Origin: Linanthus parryae
Lineage: Eukaryota > Streptophyta > Magnoliopsida > Ericales > Polemoniaceae
Length of the DNA: 64,000 nucleotides
Direction: 5' to 3'
Assembly (NCBI GenBank): GCA_023055425.1
Contig: JALGPY010000004.1
Location: forward strand, 56,691,718-56,755,717
Shown here in pieces: positions 20,985-33,120 of this stretch. The translations under genes were made by a program, and so were the position numbers. The notes beneath the pieces are model-generated. The model had not been told where the DNA came from. It ran no database searches and saw only the letters and a list, made by a program, of their open reading frames with translations. Each line of letters opens with the position of its first letter. The first letter of the stretch is position 1.

Positions 20985-21300
20985 TGCACTGTCTGTTTGG
21001 AAACTTGTTCAGCTCTTCCATAAGCCTAATCCTGATCATAGTGTTGCAATGAAATGCAGGATGTTATGCAGTGAACTTCGGGCATCTTTGAAGCATGAGC
21101 ACAGATTATCCAACAAGGCTGCTGATATCCTTGATGCTTCTGCTGCCAATGATGGAAAAAGCCCTGGTGTTTACCCTTTTTTCTGCTTTCAACCTTGTTT
21201 TCTTTCCTTCTTTTGAACAATGTGAATTTAATTCTCCACCCCCCCCCCCTTGCTGGAGAGTGTTTTGTTGGAGGATGTAGGGGGTGTTCCCCCTACATTT
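20985..21300 (+). pseudogene. Exon-like unit, first copy
   Basis: An intron-like stretch ends in ATGAAATGCAG and is followed by a short open segment translating as MLCSELRASLKHEHRLSNKA, then ADILDASAAND. The unit continues through GCCCTGGTGTTTACCC and TTGGAGGATGTAGGGGGTGTTCC. The following 170 bp repeat it. I do not recognise the protein. The splice-acceptor-like context and the conservation between copies suggest an exon from a cellular gene, but this could also be non-coding repeat. Confidence 0.4.
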
Positions 21301-21470
21301 TTGTTTGCACTGATTGTTTGGGACTTGTTAAGCTCTTCCATAAGCCTTATCCTGATCATAGTGATGAACGTATTGTCATGAAATGCAGGCTGTTATGCAG
21401 TGAACTTCGGGCATCTTTGAGGCATAAGCACAAACCCTCCAACAAGGCTGATGATATCCTTGATGCTGGA
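21301..21470 (+). pseudogene. Exon-like unit, second copy, split by a CACTA-like element
   Basis: It repeats the first unit from TTTGCACTG through CTTCCATAAGCCTTATCCTGATCATAG, AAATGCAGGCTGTTATGCAG and the exon-like segment, with point differences and a 12-base insertion (GATGAACGTATTGTC context). At 21470 it breaks into the CACTA-like element. The missing remainder reappears at 41057 as CCTGGTGTTTCCCCC. Confidence 0.5.
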
Positions 21471-22407
21471 TACTTTGCAAAAAAAGTAGGCAAATACGAC
21501 GGTCGGAAATTGTCATTTAAGGTAAAAAGCCAATCGATTTAGATAAATACGACAGTCGGTTGGCTGTTGTATCGAAAGGTGTCGTATTAGATTATACGAC
21601 TGTCATTGACCGTCGTTTTTGACTACATACGACGACCGCAAGTTAGTCGACCGTCATATTCTCCAAGAAAATACGACGGTACATACTCTTCGCATCGTTT
21701 TTTATCTAATACGACGTTTAGCGGGTTGTCGTAAATATGTAAATTTATTTTTAAAAAAAAAAAACTAAAATTGGAGAAAAATCCGTACAAAATCAAGAAG
21801 CTTAGCGCAATAGATGAAAACATTCCACTGAAGTGTCCTAGTACTTGTTGATATTACATTTGTTAAAATCCAAATCCTACAAAACATGAATAGCCATAAC
21901 AGTTGTCTACTACATATGGCATATGGGGAAATGAAAAAAAAAATCTTCCTCTTTCACATTTTCTTCGGTACCAACCAGTTTAACCTGCACAATCAAAAAT
22001 AAATAGTCAATATATTTTTTACAAGTATGAACATCTGTATTGATGTTTAGTTTACAATCAAAAATATATAGTCAATAAGTTCCCTTCACGAAATAATGGT
22101 CAAGAGTATTAAATTTTGAGTGTATATATCTTCGTCAAACCACTACAAAGATTACACATTTTAATGTGGTGTACTTATCTTACTTCTTCTTTGTTTGCTT
22201 TCTTTTGAGCTAGCATTTTTTATTTTTGTCATTCAGTTGCCCACTTTTGTTTCCAATACTATATTTTCAAGTTTTGGAACTACCTTCTCCATAATGATGG
22301 AAAACTGCACTGTTTTCAGAAGTTCTGCTCCCATTTTAATAGCATTTCACTCAGGATTTTTTTTTCCAAAATTGTTCTTCTCCTTAACTCCTATCAGCAT
22401 TCATCTC

Positions 22408-22554
22408 TGTTGGAATAGATGCCTTAGAGGCAATCGTAGATTTAGTATGAACATTGTTTTGGCTAGAAATATTCATTTATTATATATTGTGATATTTAAT
22501 ATAATGAAGTCCTTAGATACAATGTGTTGTTTATCTTAAATATCCCTAGTCCAC
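22408..22554 (+). repeat. 5' LTR of copia A, left part
   Basis: It matches the first 147 bases of the 3' LTR at 38597 with a handful of substitutions. It ends in TCCAC, the target duplication of the gypsy insertion. Confidence 0.92.
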
Positions 22555-24598
22555 TGTTCGATTTCGATAATCCCAAGTATAGGATATCGCTACAAGTAGT
22601 ACCCGAGTAAGAACGGGGTCGATTTCCAAAAGGATTGGGAAAGAGATTAAACACTCTAAGATAACTAACAAACTACTAAGCAACTAACGAAATTGACAAA
22701 ATGAGTTTCTCAAAGGCTTTAGAGCTAGCCAAGCTTTGAAATCCACCACTCAAGTGATGAAGCAAGAATTTGTGTGAAACAATTCAAAGAAACTTAGTAA
22801 ACAACTAGGCAATTAAAAAGACGTTGCTAACGAGTTTGTAGAACTAGTAAGAGAAAAGTTGGATCAATTGGATCTCCTAGTGATTCATGTAACCCGATTT
22901 CAACAACCAACTCATTTGCTTGAGAGTTAAATCCAAGAGTTCAAATGGAGAAATCCAAATCAATGTTGCCTCAAGCATTGAGTATGCCTATTTCGATTGA
23001 AATCCACATACTCAATCAAGCCACAATAGTGATTCCTATTTCAACTCATAGAACTCAAGAATTCAATCTCTCAAACAACAAAACACAAAACACAAACATA
23101 TTCGAGTTTCAAGAATCAACTAGGATCACCAATCAATCCAACAGCACAATTAGCTACTCATGTTTGAGAGTGCAACACAAGTGATATCAAGCATCTTCAG
23201 AATTGTATTAATACTCAAGCTCTAGATACACAAGATACAGTTCAATTTTCACCCAAATAACACAAGTTCTTGCTACAAAACGAAGCTCAAACTACTAGTA
23301 TTTGATTCAAACTATACTTTAACCCATCTAAAGCAGCTAACAACCCACAAATTCAAAGCTAACATCAGCTATATCACAAGCTACTGCTGCTGCAACAACT
23401 AACCAAGAACAGTGAGCAAAAACAGTGCTCAAAACAGAGCAAAATCGAACCCAGATTGAATTCGAGCTCTCTCTCTCTCTCTCTCCCTTGGTTGTCCTTG
23501 GCTCCGCAACAGCTCAGAACGAGCTCGGATTCACCAAGAACAACCCAGCAAGTGGCAGAACCGAGAGAGAGGAGAGAGAGGCAGAGCTTCCGCCGTCCAA
23601 AACAGGGGTCCGAGAGCCAGCTTCTTCCCTTCTTCGATTCGGTTTATATAGACCTTGTATTAAGCTTCCTTGGCCTCCAAGGAGAGATCCTAACCCTTCA
23701 ATTCATCTCATCCATCCTCTTCCGTCGATTTGTAGCCACTTCTTCATGAACCCTAGAATTTGGGCGTTTCTTCTAGAAGAATTCTTGGGCCGAATTGAGC
23801 AGTGGGCTGGGTAGAGCTAGGTCTAGGGAGAAGATTGGGACTTGTCTCGTGAGATTTGGTGAAGAAACGAGAGAGAAAAGGGCTTCGGAGAAGCTTCGTG
23901 CGTGCTTCAATGGTGGAGCTGGGTTCTGTTCTACTGTGTGTTCGTCGGGGAGAGAGAAAATGAGAGAGAGACGCGTGAGAGTGAGCTGTTTCCGTGAGAT
24001 TTGCACCCGAATCCCTCCTAACTTGGTGAAATGTTTTAAAATACCCCATTCCTTACTTGAAACCTTCTGAAAATGGCAATCTGACCCCTAATCCGTTAAA
24101 AACCCTTCATAACAGCCCTTAAAACGTTTCAAAACTTGCACTTAATCCCCACTTCCGTTAGTTTCTTTTCTATTCTGCCCTCCTCTTCAACCTTTGACTC
24201 TCATTTTGACCTGTTTTCTTCTAAATATTCAATAACGACCCCATATTCTTCTCTTGTCTTCTCAAATAGGTCTTCAAATCTTCACTTTAACTTGCGAATT
24301 AGTTGCTTTGTCTTCAACTTTAGCCTCTTTATCACTTGACTTCTTCAAATTAAGCGCTCCAAGTACCTTCTTCTTGTCTCTTAGCCCCCCAAATATTTTC
24401 AATTCCTCATTCAAGCTTTCCCAACTAGCCCCTTTCGTTTTAAATCACGTCTTTGCCTACAAAACAAGTTAAAAGCAACCAAAACTACGAAGACAAGCAT
24501 AAGTCTAGAAAGAGAGATAAAATAGATAAATTACACATATTAGCAAGTTAAGAAGAGTTCGTTAACATACTAAAATATGCAATTTTAATTCATCAACA
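22555..24598 (-). repeat. 3' LTR of the Athila-like element (about 2,044 bp)
   Basis: On the minus strand it begins TGTTGATGAATTAAAATTGC and ends CGAAATCGAACA. It contains a (CT)n tract and a minus-strand TATA box (CTATATAAACC, about 23643-23653). Several open frames inside it recur at the same places in the other LTR, so they are LTR sequence and not genes. Confidence 0.9.
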
Positions 24599-25192
24599 CA
24601 GCCCCCAACTAGCCTTTTGCTCGTCCTCGAGCAAAGAGAGCGATATTTAAACTTTTTTTCTTTTTTTTTTTAAAAAAAAAAACCAATCATGAGAGACACA
24701 CACTCAACTAGACAAGGCTTGACTCAATTCTAATCTAGACTCAAATATTTACAAAAACGCACACACACATTATCTATCCTAAGTGAGGACTCAAAGAAAC
24801 AAAATACTAAGAGTTACTAGCTAATTTTAATTTTTTTCATGGGGGAAAAAGAAGAATGCATAAATGTCTCCTCAAATAAATTCTCAAAGTCCAAGAAGAT
24901 TGAGAAAGAAGCCTAAGGACGTCTAAGCATATACTCATACAAATGTGAGCGGTGTTTGGTAGAAGGTGACTCATGCGAACCACAAAACTTGTTAAATTAA
25001 GTCCAATTTGCGAGAAAGTATGCCTTCAAAAATAAGGATCACAAGAAACTAGACATTCTCATACTTATTCAAAAGCACCCATGTAGAATGGACTTCCAAA
25101 GCTTTGAACAAATTTTTTTTAAGAAGGGGAGATGTGGTTGTTGGCTTGTATGATCCTTTTGTGGATTTTTGGTAGATGGGGCGATTTATCAT

Positions 25193-25224
<32 letters not shown>

Positions 25225-26542
25225 AGATTTATAGCATTAACATTTTATTTTTAACCTCAAATCCAAGGATCTCCAAGACCCACAACAAAATAGAGGAATA
25301 TACACGCGAGTGGGCTTTTTAAGCTACACCAAGGGAGCTATCTAGGTGGTGACGTAACATTATCCCCGGACACCCCTCTATTTCTTAGACATCGCATGGG
25401 GTGTCATTGGTAACCACCACTCCAATGGGCTACAAGTTTCCACCGCAAAAACGAATAGAGAAAAATCTTTTTGTGAAGTTCAAATAGCTTTAGAAAATGC
25501 ACCCTTTATCAAAAGTAAAAGACGTCAAAGTTTATGTGATCAACTTAGCTTGAAGGACTTAAACATGAAACGTAAATTTAGTGTGTCGCTTTGTGAGAAC
25601 GCATGATGTCGCGGAAGGTGGGATATTGGTGTAGATGTATTGAGTGTAAGAAAAGAATTCCTTTCTAAAATAAAAATAAAAAGAACGTGGACTAAGAAAT
25701 TTCATTATTTGAAAACATCTAGCTTCTTAAAATTCCCCCTTTTCACTTTTTCTCATTTTTTTCATTTTTTTTTCAATTTTTAATATTTTTTTCTTTTTTT
25801 CCAAAATAAGTGACTCAACTATAACTTCCTAAGACTCAATAAAGCTATCAAATAAGAAAATAAAATCTAGACTCAAGATGAAAGGTGAAAATAAATAAAA
25901 CTACCAAAGAAAGAAGAATACAAATATCTATGGTTTGACACGGGGAAAGAGTGATGCTTCTCATGAATGGTTCACACATTTTTTAATTTTTCAATTTTTT
26001 TTTTCTATTTTTCATGTAAATCACTAATGAAGAAAAAGCATGCTTGTAACCATTTGAGCAAAAAATAACATCTACTCCACCCCCCAACTAAAATATCACA
26101 TTGTCATCAATGTGTGAGAACAATAGAAGAGAATACAAATTTAGCAAGAGACAAGGGGATAGAAAGACCTCATTTTAGCTTCTTAGGCACCAAGCACCAT
26201 CCATCTTCCTCCAAGAGCAACCTACAAAATGTAAATAGAGAAAAATAATGCAAGAAATAGTGATAACTAATTTATTTATGTACAAGATGTGACTTATAAA
26301 TGGGACAAGTCAATTCATGGAACTTTTAATTTATTGTAGTCTAGGCAAGCTTGCCTATAACTATGCGCTCGAGTAGGGTCAAGGCAACCCTCTTTCATTC
26401 TTTGCATTCTCAATTTTCCTTTCACTTTCTCTAATATCTCAAGAACGAAAATTGGAAAACTAATACCCGGATCAAGTAAATCAAAATGTAAAGATTTGAG
26501 TGTTCCCTTTTTAATAAAAGTAGCAGTCTCTTGTTTTCCAAA
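24599..26542 (-). other. 3' non-coding interior of the Athila-like element
   Basis: It is AT-rich with homopolymers, including the 30-T run. The minus-strand polypurine tract lies at about 24599-24620. No RT, RNase H or integrase motifs were found on either strand. Confidence 0.7.
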
Positions 26543-27271
26543 TTAATTCTTCAAAATGCTCATTCCAAAGAAAGTGCAAGAGACATCACACATTTTGATA
26601 GAAAAACTTGACTCATCTTGGGAATTTAAAATGAGAGAATTGTTATGAGAGAATTCAAGAGGAGGATCTTTACCACTAGTTAACATAATACCTTCAATGA
26701 GAAGAACATTTTCACTACAAAATTCTAACTTATGATCCTTTTCTAAAATATGAACACAAAAATTCTCACTCTTTAATTTCACACTTTCATCCAAGATTCT
26801 TCCCCACTTTCCTTTCACAACATGAAATTTATTTTCATCAAAATCAATAGGGGAAATATGAAAGAAGACTTCAAAATTTTCACAACCAACACTTGAACCC
26901 CCCAACTTACTTGAAAGTCCATCCACAATCTCTAGTGGTGGGGGTTCTCCTTGAATGTCCTCTAAGTCATCACAAAACAAACTATGGTTACTAGCCATGC
27001 AAATGAGATTATCATCAACCCCTACATATGCATCTTTCAATTCTAAATGAGGGTTTTTCAAATCATAAGTATGAGGTTCCCATACTAAGGAAGATAACTC
27101 CATTTTCTCATGTAAATCACTACAAGAATGCTCATGAGTAGATTCTATAGGAGACTTCACAAGTTCAAGTTTACTAACAAGATTAACCCAATCATCCACA
27201 TTAAATTCATCACTCATGAGCAATGATGAGAAAATGCTATTTTCTTCACATAAAAATTCCAAATCTTGCAC
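26543..27271 (-). CDS. Uncharacterised ORF downstream of protease in the Athila-like element
   Basis: A 242-codon minus-strand frame is acidic and rich in Ser, Leu and Asp, with repeated short motifs such as DLHEKMELSSL and KNPHLELKDAY. It occupies the position between protease and RT where Athila-like pol has a poorly conserved linker, so it may be the beginning of a pol frame whose RT part was lost. I recognise no domain. A frameshift separates it from the protease. Confidence 0.45.
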   Translation of the reverse strand: MQDLEFLCEENSIFSSLLMSDEFNVDDWVNLVSKLELVKSPIESTHEHSCSDLHEKMELSSLVWEPHTYDLKNPHLELKDAYVGVDDNLICMASNHSLFCDDLEDIQGEPPPLEIVDGLSSKLGGSSVGCENFEVFFHISPIDFDENKFHVVKGKWGRILDESVKLKSENFCVHILEKDHKLEFCSENVLLIEGIMLTSGKDPPLEFSHNNSLILNSQDESSFSIKMCDVSCTFFGMSILKN

Positions 27272-27402
27272 AATAAGCTCATCTATTTCATTGGAACATG
27301 TAGTAGGATCCTCAATACTTCAACATAAGAATCAATCCAACTAATCTCACATATGTCATCATCATCTTTTGATTGATTACTTGTGTTGAAGATATTAAGT
27401 TC

Positions 27403-27790
27403 CTACGTCATATTTCCAAATGTAATGTTCATCACACCATTCCTATAATTTATAATTGCATTAGAAGTAGCAAGAAAGGGTCTTCCTAGAATGATAGGAA
27501 TGGGAGAGGTGCCACTAGACAAAGGGGTAGTGTCTAAAACTATGAAATCCACCGGAAAATAGCATTGGTTCACTTGAACCAACACATCCTCAATGACGCC
27601 TAGGAACTCTAGTGGACCTATCTGCTAATTGAAGAGTCACTCTTGTTGGTTTCAACTCACCTAACCCCAATTTCTCATACACCGAGTATGGAAGAAGGTT
27701 TAAACTTGCACCCAAATCTAGCAAAGCATTAGCAATCTTATGACTCCAAATTGTGCAAGTGATAGTTGGTGAACCCGGATCCCTATATTT
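27403..27790 (-). pseudogene. Athila-type aspartic protease
   Basis: The minus strand has the protease active site ALLDLGASLNLLPYSVYEKL near 27730-27670, in the D-L-G form used by Athila elements. Further on, the family C-terminal block FPVDFIVLD ... IILGRPFLATSNAIINYRNG falls in the 60-codon frame ending at 27403. A frame change between the two parts (near 27590) breaks the domain. It would process gag and pol in the particle. Confidence 0.75.
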
Positions 27791-27799
27791 TGGAAGGAG

Positions 27800-29598
27800 C
27801 TAATGTTGGAGAATTGAGCTCACTTGCTCGGTGAGAAATGCCTTCTTTCTCACTTGAAGAGTTCTCTTGAAAGTGCATAAATCCTTGAGAAACTTGGCAT
27901 AAGCCGGAATTTGCTTTATAGCATCCAAGAGAGGAATATTTATTTTAACATTTTGGAATGTCTCAAGGATGTCTTGGTGACTTGCTTTCATCTTATTGGT
28001 CACTAGCCTTTGGGGAAATGGTGGAACAATCCTAATTTCTTCATTATCTTCAACCACTTGTTTCTCTTTATCAAGATTCTCCTTAGACTCTTGCAAGTCA
28101 CCGAATCTCTCTTGATCATCACTCTTCTCACACTCCTCTTCTTCCTCATTTTTATAGGACTCCCCACTTGGAAGTCCCTTGTCAACAACCTTCCCATTTC
28201 TTAAAACGGTGATGGCCTTAGCATGCTCCACATGGTTGAAGCTTTGGCCCCTTGGGTTTTGTTGAGATTGAGATGGGAATTTTCCCTTCTCTTGAGCATT
28301 TATGGTAGACTCCAACCTAGCTAATGCATTTTTCAACTCTTGGTTGGAGTTTCTAAACTCATGGTTGGTTTGGTTTTGGAAAACCATAAATTGCTCAAAG
28401 GTCTCATCTATACTTCTTTTGTTAGGAGGAACGTAAGTGGAGCTTGAGGGGTTTACTTAAGTGTCTTGGTCTTGCCTCTCTGAGAAGTTTGGGTGATTCC
28501 TCCAATTGGAGTTGTATGTCTCCGAGTAGGGTGAGTTATTCTAGGGCTTCCTATAATTGTTTGGATTTAACATATTCACTTGCTCACCCATGAGCTCTTG
28601 AGCTCTTAGAAAATCGGGACATTTGCTCAACTCATGAGAGTTATCACTACAAAATGAGCACAATGCCTCACTCTTAGCCTTAAGTTGATACATGGTACCT
28701 TTAGGCTTAGAGTTAGCATCCTTAGAAGGCTCATTGATGTCCCAAGATTGGAATTTCTCACAAATTTCATCTAAACAATCCCACCCCTCATCTTCACCTT
28801 TAGTAAAGAATTATCCCCCACTCATGGATTCAATTGTGTGCTTATGGTCATATGACAAACCATCATAAAAAGAGCTAATCAATCTCCACGTCTCAAATCC
28901 ATGGTGAGGGCAAGCAATGAGGAGATCCTTGAAGCGTTCCCAAGCTTGGGGAAGTGGCTCTCCCTCCTTAGCACAAAAAATAACAATTTGCCTTTTTATG
29001 GCATTTGTTTTGTAAGAAGGGAAAAATTTCTTAAGAAACTCTTTCTCTAATTCTTCCCATGTGCCTATGGTCCTAGGTCTCAAGGAGTGAAGCCATGCCT
29101 TGGATTTGTCCCTCAAAGAGAAAGGAAACAACCTAAGCCTTATAGTGTTACTAGAGACACCATTGCAATTAACCGTTGAGGCAATATCATTGAAACCTTA
29201 AGATGAGAGTAAGCACTCTCGGACTCTAGGCCATGAAACTTGGGAAGAAGTTGAATTGTGCCTGGTTAGACATCAAAGTTTCTTTCATTTAATGGAAACA
29301 CGAAGCAAGATGATGAACTTTGTCGAGATGGATGCATCAAATCTCTAAGTGAGCGAAATGGATTCATCTCATTGTTGCTACTATGCCCATCCTCTCCATC
29401 CATGATTTCAAAGCAATTAAGAGAGCTAGAATCGTTGGATTGGGCTAAAATACTACTACGACTAGTAGAAGTATTTTTACTAAAGGGATTTCTACCCTCT
29501 TCTTCAAGTAAAGTGCGACGCAATCTATGAGTACTATCACGTTGCCACACACTCATGCAACCCAAGCTCAAATAAAGTTCAAGAGGGTTGCCTAACAT
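27800..29598 (-). pseudogene. Athila-like gag, frameshifted
   Basis: Pieces in order on the minus strand are a 110-codon N-terminal frame (from 29598), a retrotransposon gag core (FPFSLRDKSKAWLHSLRP ... WEELEKEFLKKFFPS) at 29131-28811, a knuckle-like C-SFC-SDNSHELSKC region near 28640, and a 195-codon C-terminal frame rich in Glu/Asp (28387-27800). Stops and frame changes occur near 29200, 28810, 28560 and 28460. Gag forms the particle. This copy is not intact, so any recent movement must have used gag from another source. Confidence 0.8.
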
Positions 29599-29749
29599 AA
29601 GCTAGGAGTATGTTTTTGTGATTTTTTTTACTTTTCGTTTTTTTTGTTCCAAAGTTCAAAAATGAACCCAGAATTTTTCTTCAAGCGTATCTAAAAATAA
29701 AAACAAGCAAAACAAGAAATTAACTAAAGAGTGAGTCTCTTATCACCAA

Positions 29750-29767
29750 TCCCCGGCAATGGCGCCA
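29750..29767 (-). promoter_or_regulatory. tRNA-Asp-type primer-binding site of the Athila-like element
   Basis: The minus strand reads TGGCGCCATTGCCGGGGA, one base different from the common TGGCGCCGTTGCCGGGGA. It begins six bases after the 5' LTR end. Confidence 0.88.
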
Positions 29768-29773
29768 AAAACT

Positions 29774-31810
29774 TATTCGATGTCGATAATCCCAAGTATA
29801 GGATATCGCTACAAGTAGTACCCGAGTAAGAACGGGGTCGATTTCCACAAGGATTGGGAAAGAGATTTAACACTCTAAGCTAACTAACAAACTACTAAGC
29901 AACTAACGAAATTGACATAACTAGTTTCTCAAAGGCTTTAGAGCCAGGCAAGCTTTGAAATCCACCACTCAAGTGATGGAGCAAGGATTTGTGTGAAACA
30001 ATTCAAAGAAACTTAGTAAACAACTAGGCAATTAAAAAGACGTTGCTAACGAGTTTGTAGAACTAGTAAGAGAAAAGTTGGATCAATTGGATCTCCTATT
30101 GATTCATGTAAACCAATTTCAACAACCAACTCATTTGCTTGAAAGTTAAATCCATGAGTTCAAATGGAGAACCAAATCAATGTTGCCTCAAGCATTGAGT
30201 ATGCCTATTTCGATTGAAATCTACATACTCAATCAAGCCACAATAGTGATTCCTATTTCAACTCATAGAATTCAAGAATTCAATCTCTCAAACAACAAAA
30301 CACAAAACACAAACATATTCGAGTTTCAAGAATCAACTAGGATCACCATTCAATCCAACAGCACAATTAGCTACTCATGTTTGAGAGTGCAACACAATAG
30401 ATATCAAGCATCTTCAAAATTGTATTCATACTCAAGCTCTAGATACACAAGATACTCTTCAATTTTCACCCAAATACACAAGTTCTTGCTACAAAATGAA
30501 GCTCAAACTACTAGTATTTGATTCAAACTATACTTTAACCCATCTAAAGCAGCTAACAACCCACAAATTCAAAGCTAACAGCAGCTATATCACAAGCTAC
30601 TGCTGCTGCAGCAACTAACCAAGAACAGTGAGCAAAAACAGTGCTCAAAACAGAGCAAAATCAAACCCAGATTGAATTCGAGCTCTCTCTCTCTCTCCCT
30701 TGGTTGTCCTTGCCTCCGCAACAGCTCAGAAGGAGCTCGGATTCACCAAGAACAACCCAGCAAGTGGCAGAACCGAGAGAGAGGAGAGAGAGGCAGAGCT
30801 TCCGCCGTCCAAAACAGGGGTCCGAGAGCCAGCTTCTTCCCTTCTTCGATTCGGTTTATATAGACCTTGTATTAAGCTTCCTTGGCCTCCAAGGAGAGAT
30901 CCTAACCCTTCAATTCATCTCATCCCTCCTCTTCCGTCGATTTGTAGCCACTTCTTCATGAACCCTAGAATTTGGGCGTTTCTTCTAGAAGAATTCTTGG
31001 GCCGAATTGAGCAGTGGGCTGGGTAGAGCTAGGTCTAGGGAGAAGATTGGGACTTTTCTCGTGAGATTTGGTGAAGAAACGAGAGAGAAAAGGGCGTCGG
31101 AAAAGCTTCGTGCGTGCTTCAATGGTGGAGCTGGGTTCTGTTCTGCTGTGTGTTCGTTGGGGAGAGAGAAAATGAGAGAGAGACGCGTGAGAGTGAGCTG
31201 TTTCCGTGAGATTTGCACCCGGATCCCCCCTAAATTGGTGAAATATTTTAAAATACCCCATTCCTTACTTAAAACCTTCTGAAAATGGCAATCTGACCCC
31301 CAATCCGTTAAAAACCCTTCATAACAGCCCTTAAAACGTTTCAAAACTTGCACTTAAGCCCCACTTCCGTTAGTTTCTTCTCTATTTTGCGCTCCTCTTC
31401 AACCTTTGACTCTTATTTTGACCTCTTTTCATCTAAATATTCAATAACGACCCCATATTCTTCTCTTGTCTTCTCAAATAGGTCTTCAAATCTTCACTTG
31501 AACTTGCGAATTAGTTGCTTTGTCTTCAACTTTAGCCTCTTTATCACTTGACTTCTTCAAATTAAGCGCTCCAAGTACCTTCTTCTTGTCTCTTAGCCCT
31601 CCAAATCTTTTCAATTCCTCTTTCAAGCTTTCCCAACTAGCCCCTTTCGTTATAAATCACGTCTTTGCCTACAAAACAAGTTAAAAGCAACCAAAACTAC
31701 GAAGACAAGCATAAGTCTAGAAAGAGAGATAAAATTGATAAATTACACATATTAGCAAGTTAAGAAGAGTTCGTTAACATACTAAAATATGCAATTTTAA
31801 TTCATCAACA
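29774..31810 (-). repeat. 5' LTR of the Athila-like element (about 2,037 bp)
   Basis: It is closely similar to the 22555-24598 copy along its length, with scattered substitutions and small indels (for example in the CT tract). Its end near the primer-binding site reads ATA where ACA is expected. Confidence 0.9.
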
Positions 31811-31815
31811 TCCAC

Positions 31816-33107
31816 TATATTGATTAAATGGACGATCAAATATAGACTAGTATGTGGGTAGATTGATATGGAGATATCAAGTCTAACACATGGGTATGCA
31901 TTAGGAGTAATGGCATACTGGATTGACCCACAACGAGAAGGATACATTAGATTATGTCAAGTCACAATCGCTTCTCGTAGTGCTAATATAATTTCAATCC
32001 TGAGACTTGAAGTCACAAGATGCTCTAGTTGTGGAATATTGTGCTTTGATGTTATCAAACGTTACACCGTAACTAGGTAATCATAAATATGGCTGTCGGG
32101 CATGATAGGAAGAAAGCTTAGAGATCGTAGTGATGTAGACAGGATTTGTACCTTCCACATAATGGGGGTAAATATCCACGGCCACTCGAGGGATGAGGCT
32201 TATTGAATGTCTGGCCAGACTCAAATAAATCAATATGGAGATATTGATGTTATCTGCAAGCATAAGCATATTCCCAGGATCGAGGAACTATGGATTGGAT
32301 ATACGAGTGTGACTATTTATGTCTCGTGTCCAATCCGGATATGGAGACAAAGGGATAGTGCAATATAAGATATTGGGCACAAGAGGTTTGTCGGGATCAC
32401 TGACTATTTCTACTAGTTGGGTGGCATGGGTGTGTTGCTAGACACCGCTCCATGTTAGTAAAAGTTACTACCAACTATATAGAAACCTATGGGGTCACAC
32501 GTCAAATAGAGTAGAGCTAGATTTGGGATTAATTAATATTGATTAATTAATAGAAGGATCATTGTGCAACACCTTGCAAACTTAGTAGGACTAATTTTCA
32601 AGGAAGGGAATAATTCTAGATCATGTAGAATTACGAAACTCCTTTATGGAAACAACAAGGAGTTGTTGGGGGTATATGAAGGAGGCTCTAGCTTCCTTCC
32701 CACTGAATGTTATTACACATAACAAAGAGAGTGGGAGAGAACAAGAGAAAGAGAGAGCAAGACAAGCCTAAGGCCGACGCCGTAGGCCCGTCCGCCCCCC
32801 CCCCCCCTTCCCGACGGCACAAAGAGGAGGCTGAAACCTCCTCTTGTCCTTGTTGCTTAGATCCTCTTCCCTCTTCCTTCGGGTTCAAGCTAGCACTTGT
32901 TTGAAGGAAGAATCTAGATCTCACCTCTAGACGTGGATCAACCGTAGAGACGAGGACATCATTATTCGTGTGATCTCACAAATCAAAAGGTACACAATAC
33001 TATGTCTCTTATCATGTTATGATGTCTCCTCCTAACGATCCGTGATGGGCTTTGAAGTAGGATTAATTTTTGTTATTCCGCTGCGTTACCTACGTTAAAA
33101 CTCAACA
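31816..33107 (+). repeat. 5' LTR of copia A, right part
   Basis: The LTR continues after the gypsy insertion and its duplication copy. It includes a degraded TATA (GTATATGAAGG near 32672, against GTATATAAAGG in the 3' LTR) and a C-run (CCGCCCCCCCCCCCCTTCC type). It ends AACTCAACA before the primer-binding site. Confidence 0.9.
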
Positions 33108-33108
33108 G

Positions 33109-33120
33109 TGGTATCAGAGC
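33109..33120 (+). promoter_or_regulatory. tRNA-Met primer-binding site of copia A
   Basis: TGGTATCAGAGC lies one base after the LTR. It is the standard initiator tRNA-Met complement of plant copia elements. Confidence 0.93.

Larger units (their letters stand above)
22555..31810 (-). mobile_element. Athila-like Ty3/gypsy element, gag-protease only, minus strand
   Basis: Two LTRs of about 2.04 kb are bounded by the target duplication TCCAC (22550-22554 and 31811-31815). The minus-strand primer-binding site TGGCGCCATTGCCGGGGA is the tRNA-Asp type typical of Athila/Tat lineages. The polypurine tract GGCTAGTTGGGGGCTG abuts the left LTR. Internally there are gag, a DLGAS protease and one further ORF, but no RT, RNase H or integrase. 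A T-run of 30 (25194-25223) and AT-rich non-coding DNA fill the 3' half. It must have moved using proteins from another element. Confidence 0.88.

Noticed and set aside
23425..24339. Open frames of 60-130 codons, repeated at 30641-31551
   Set aside because: The same frames occur in both LTRs of the Athila-like element; they are LTR sequence read through.
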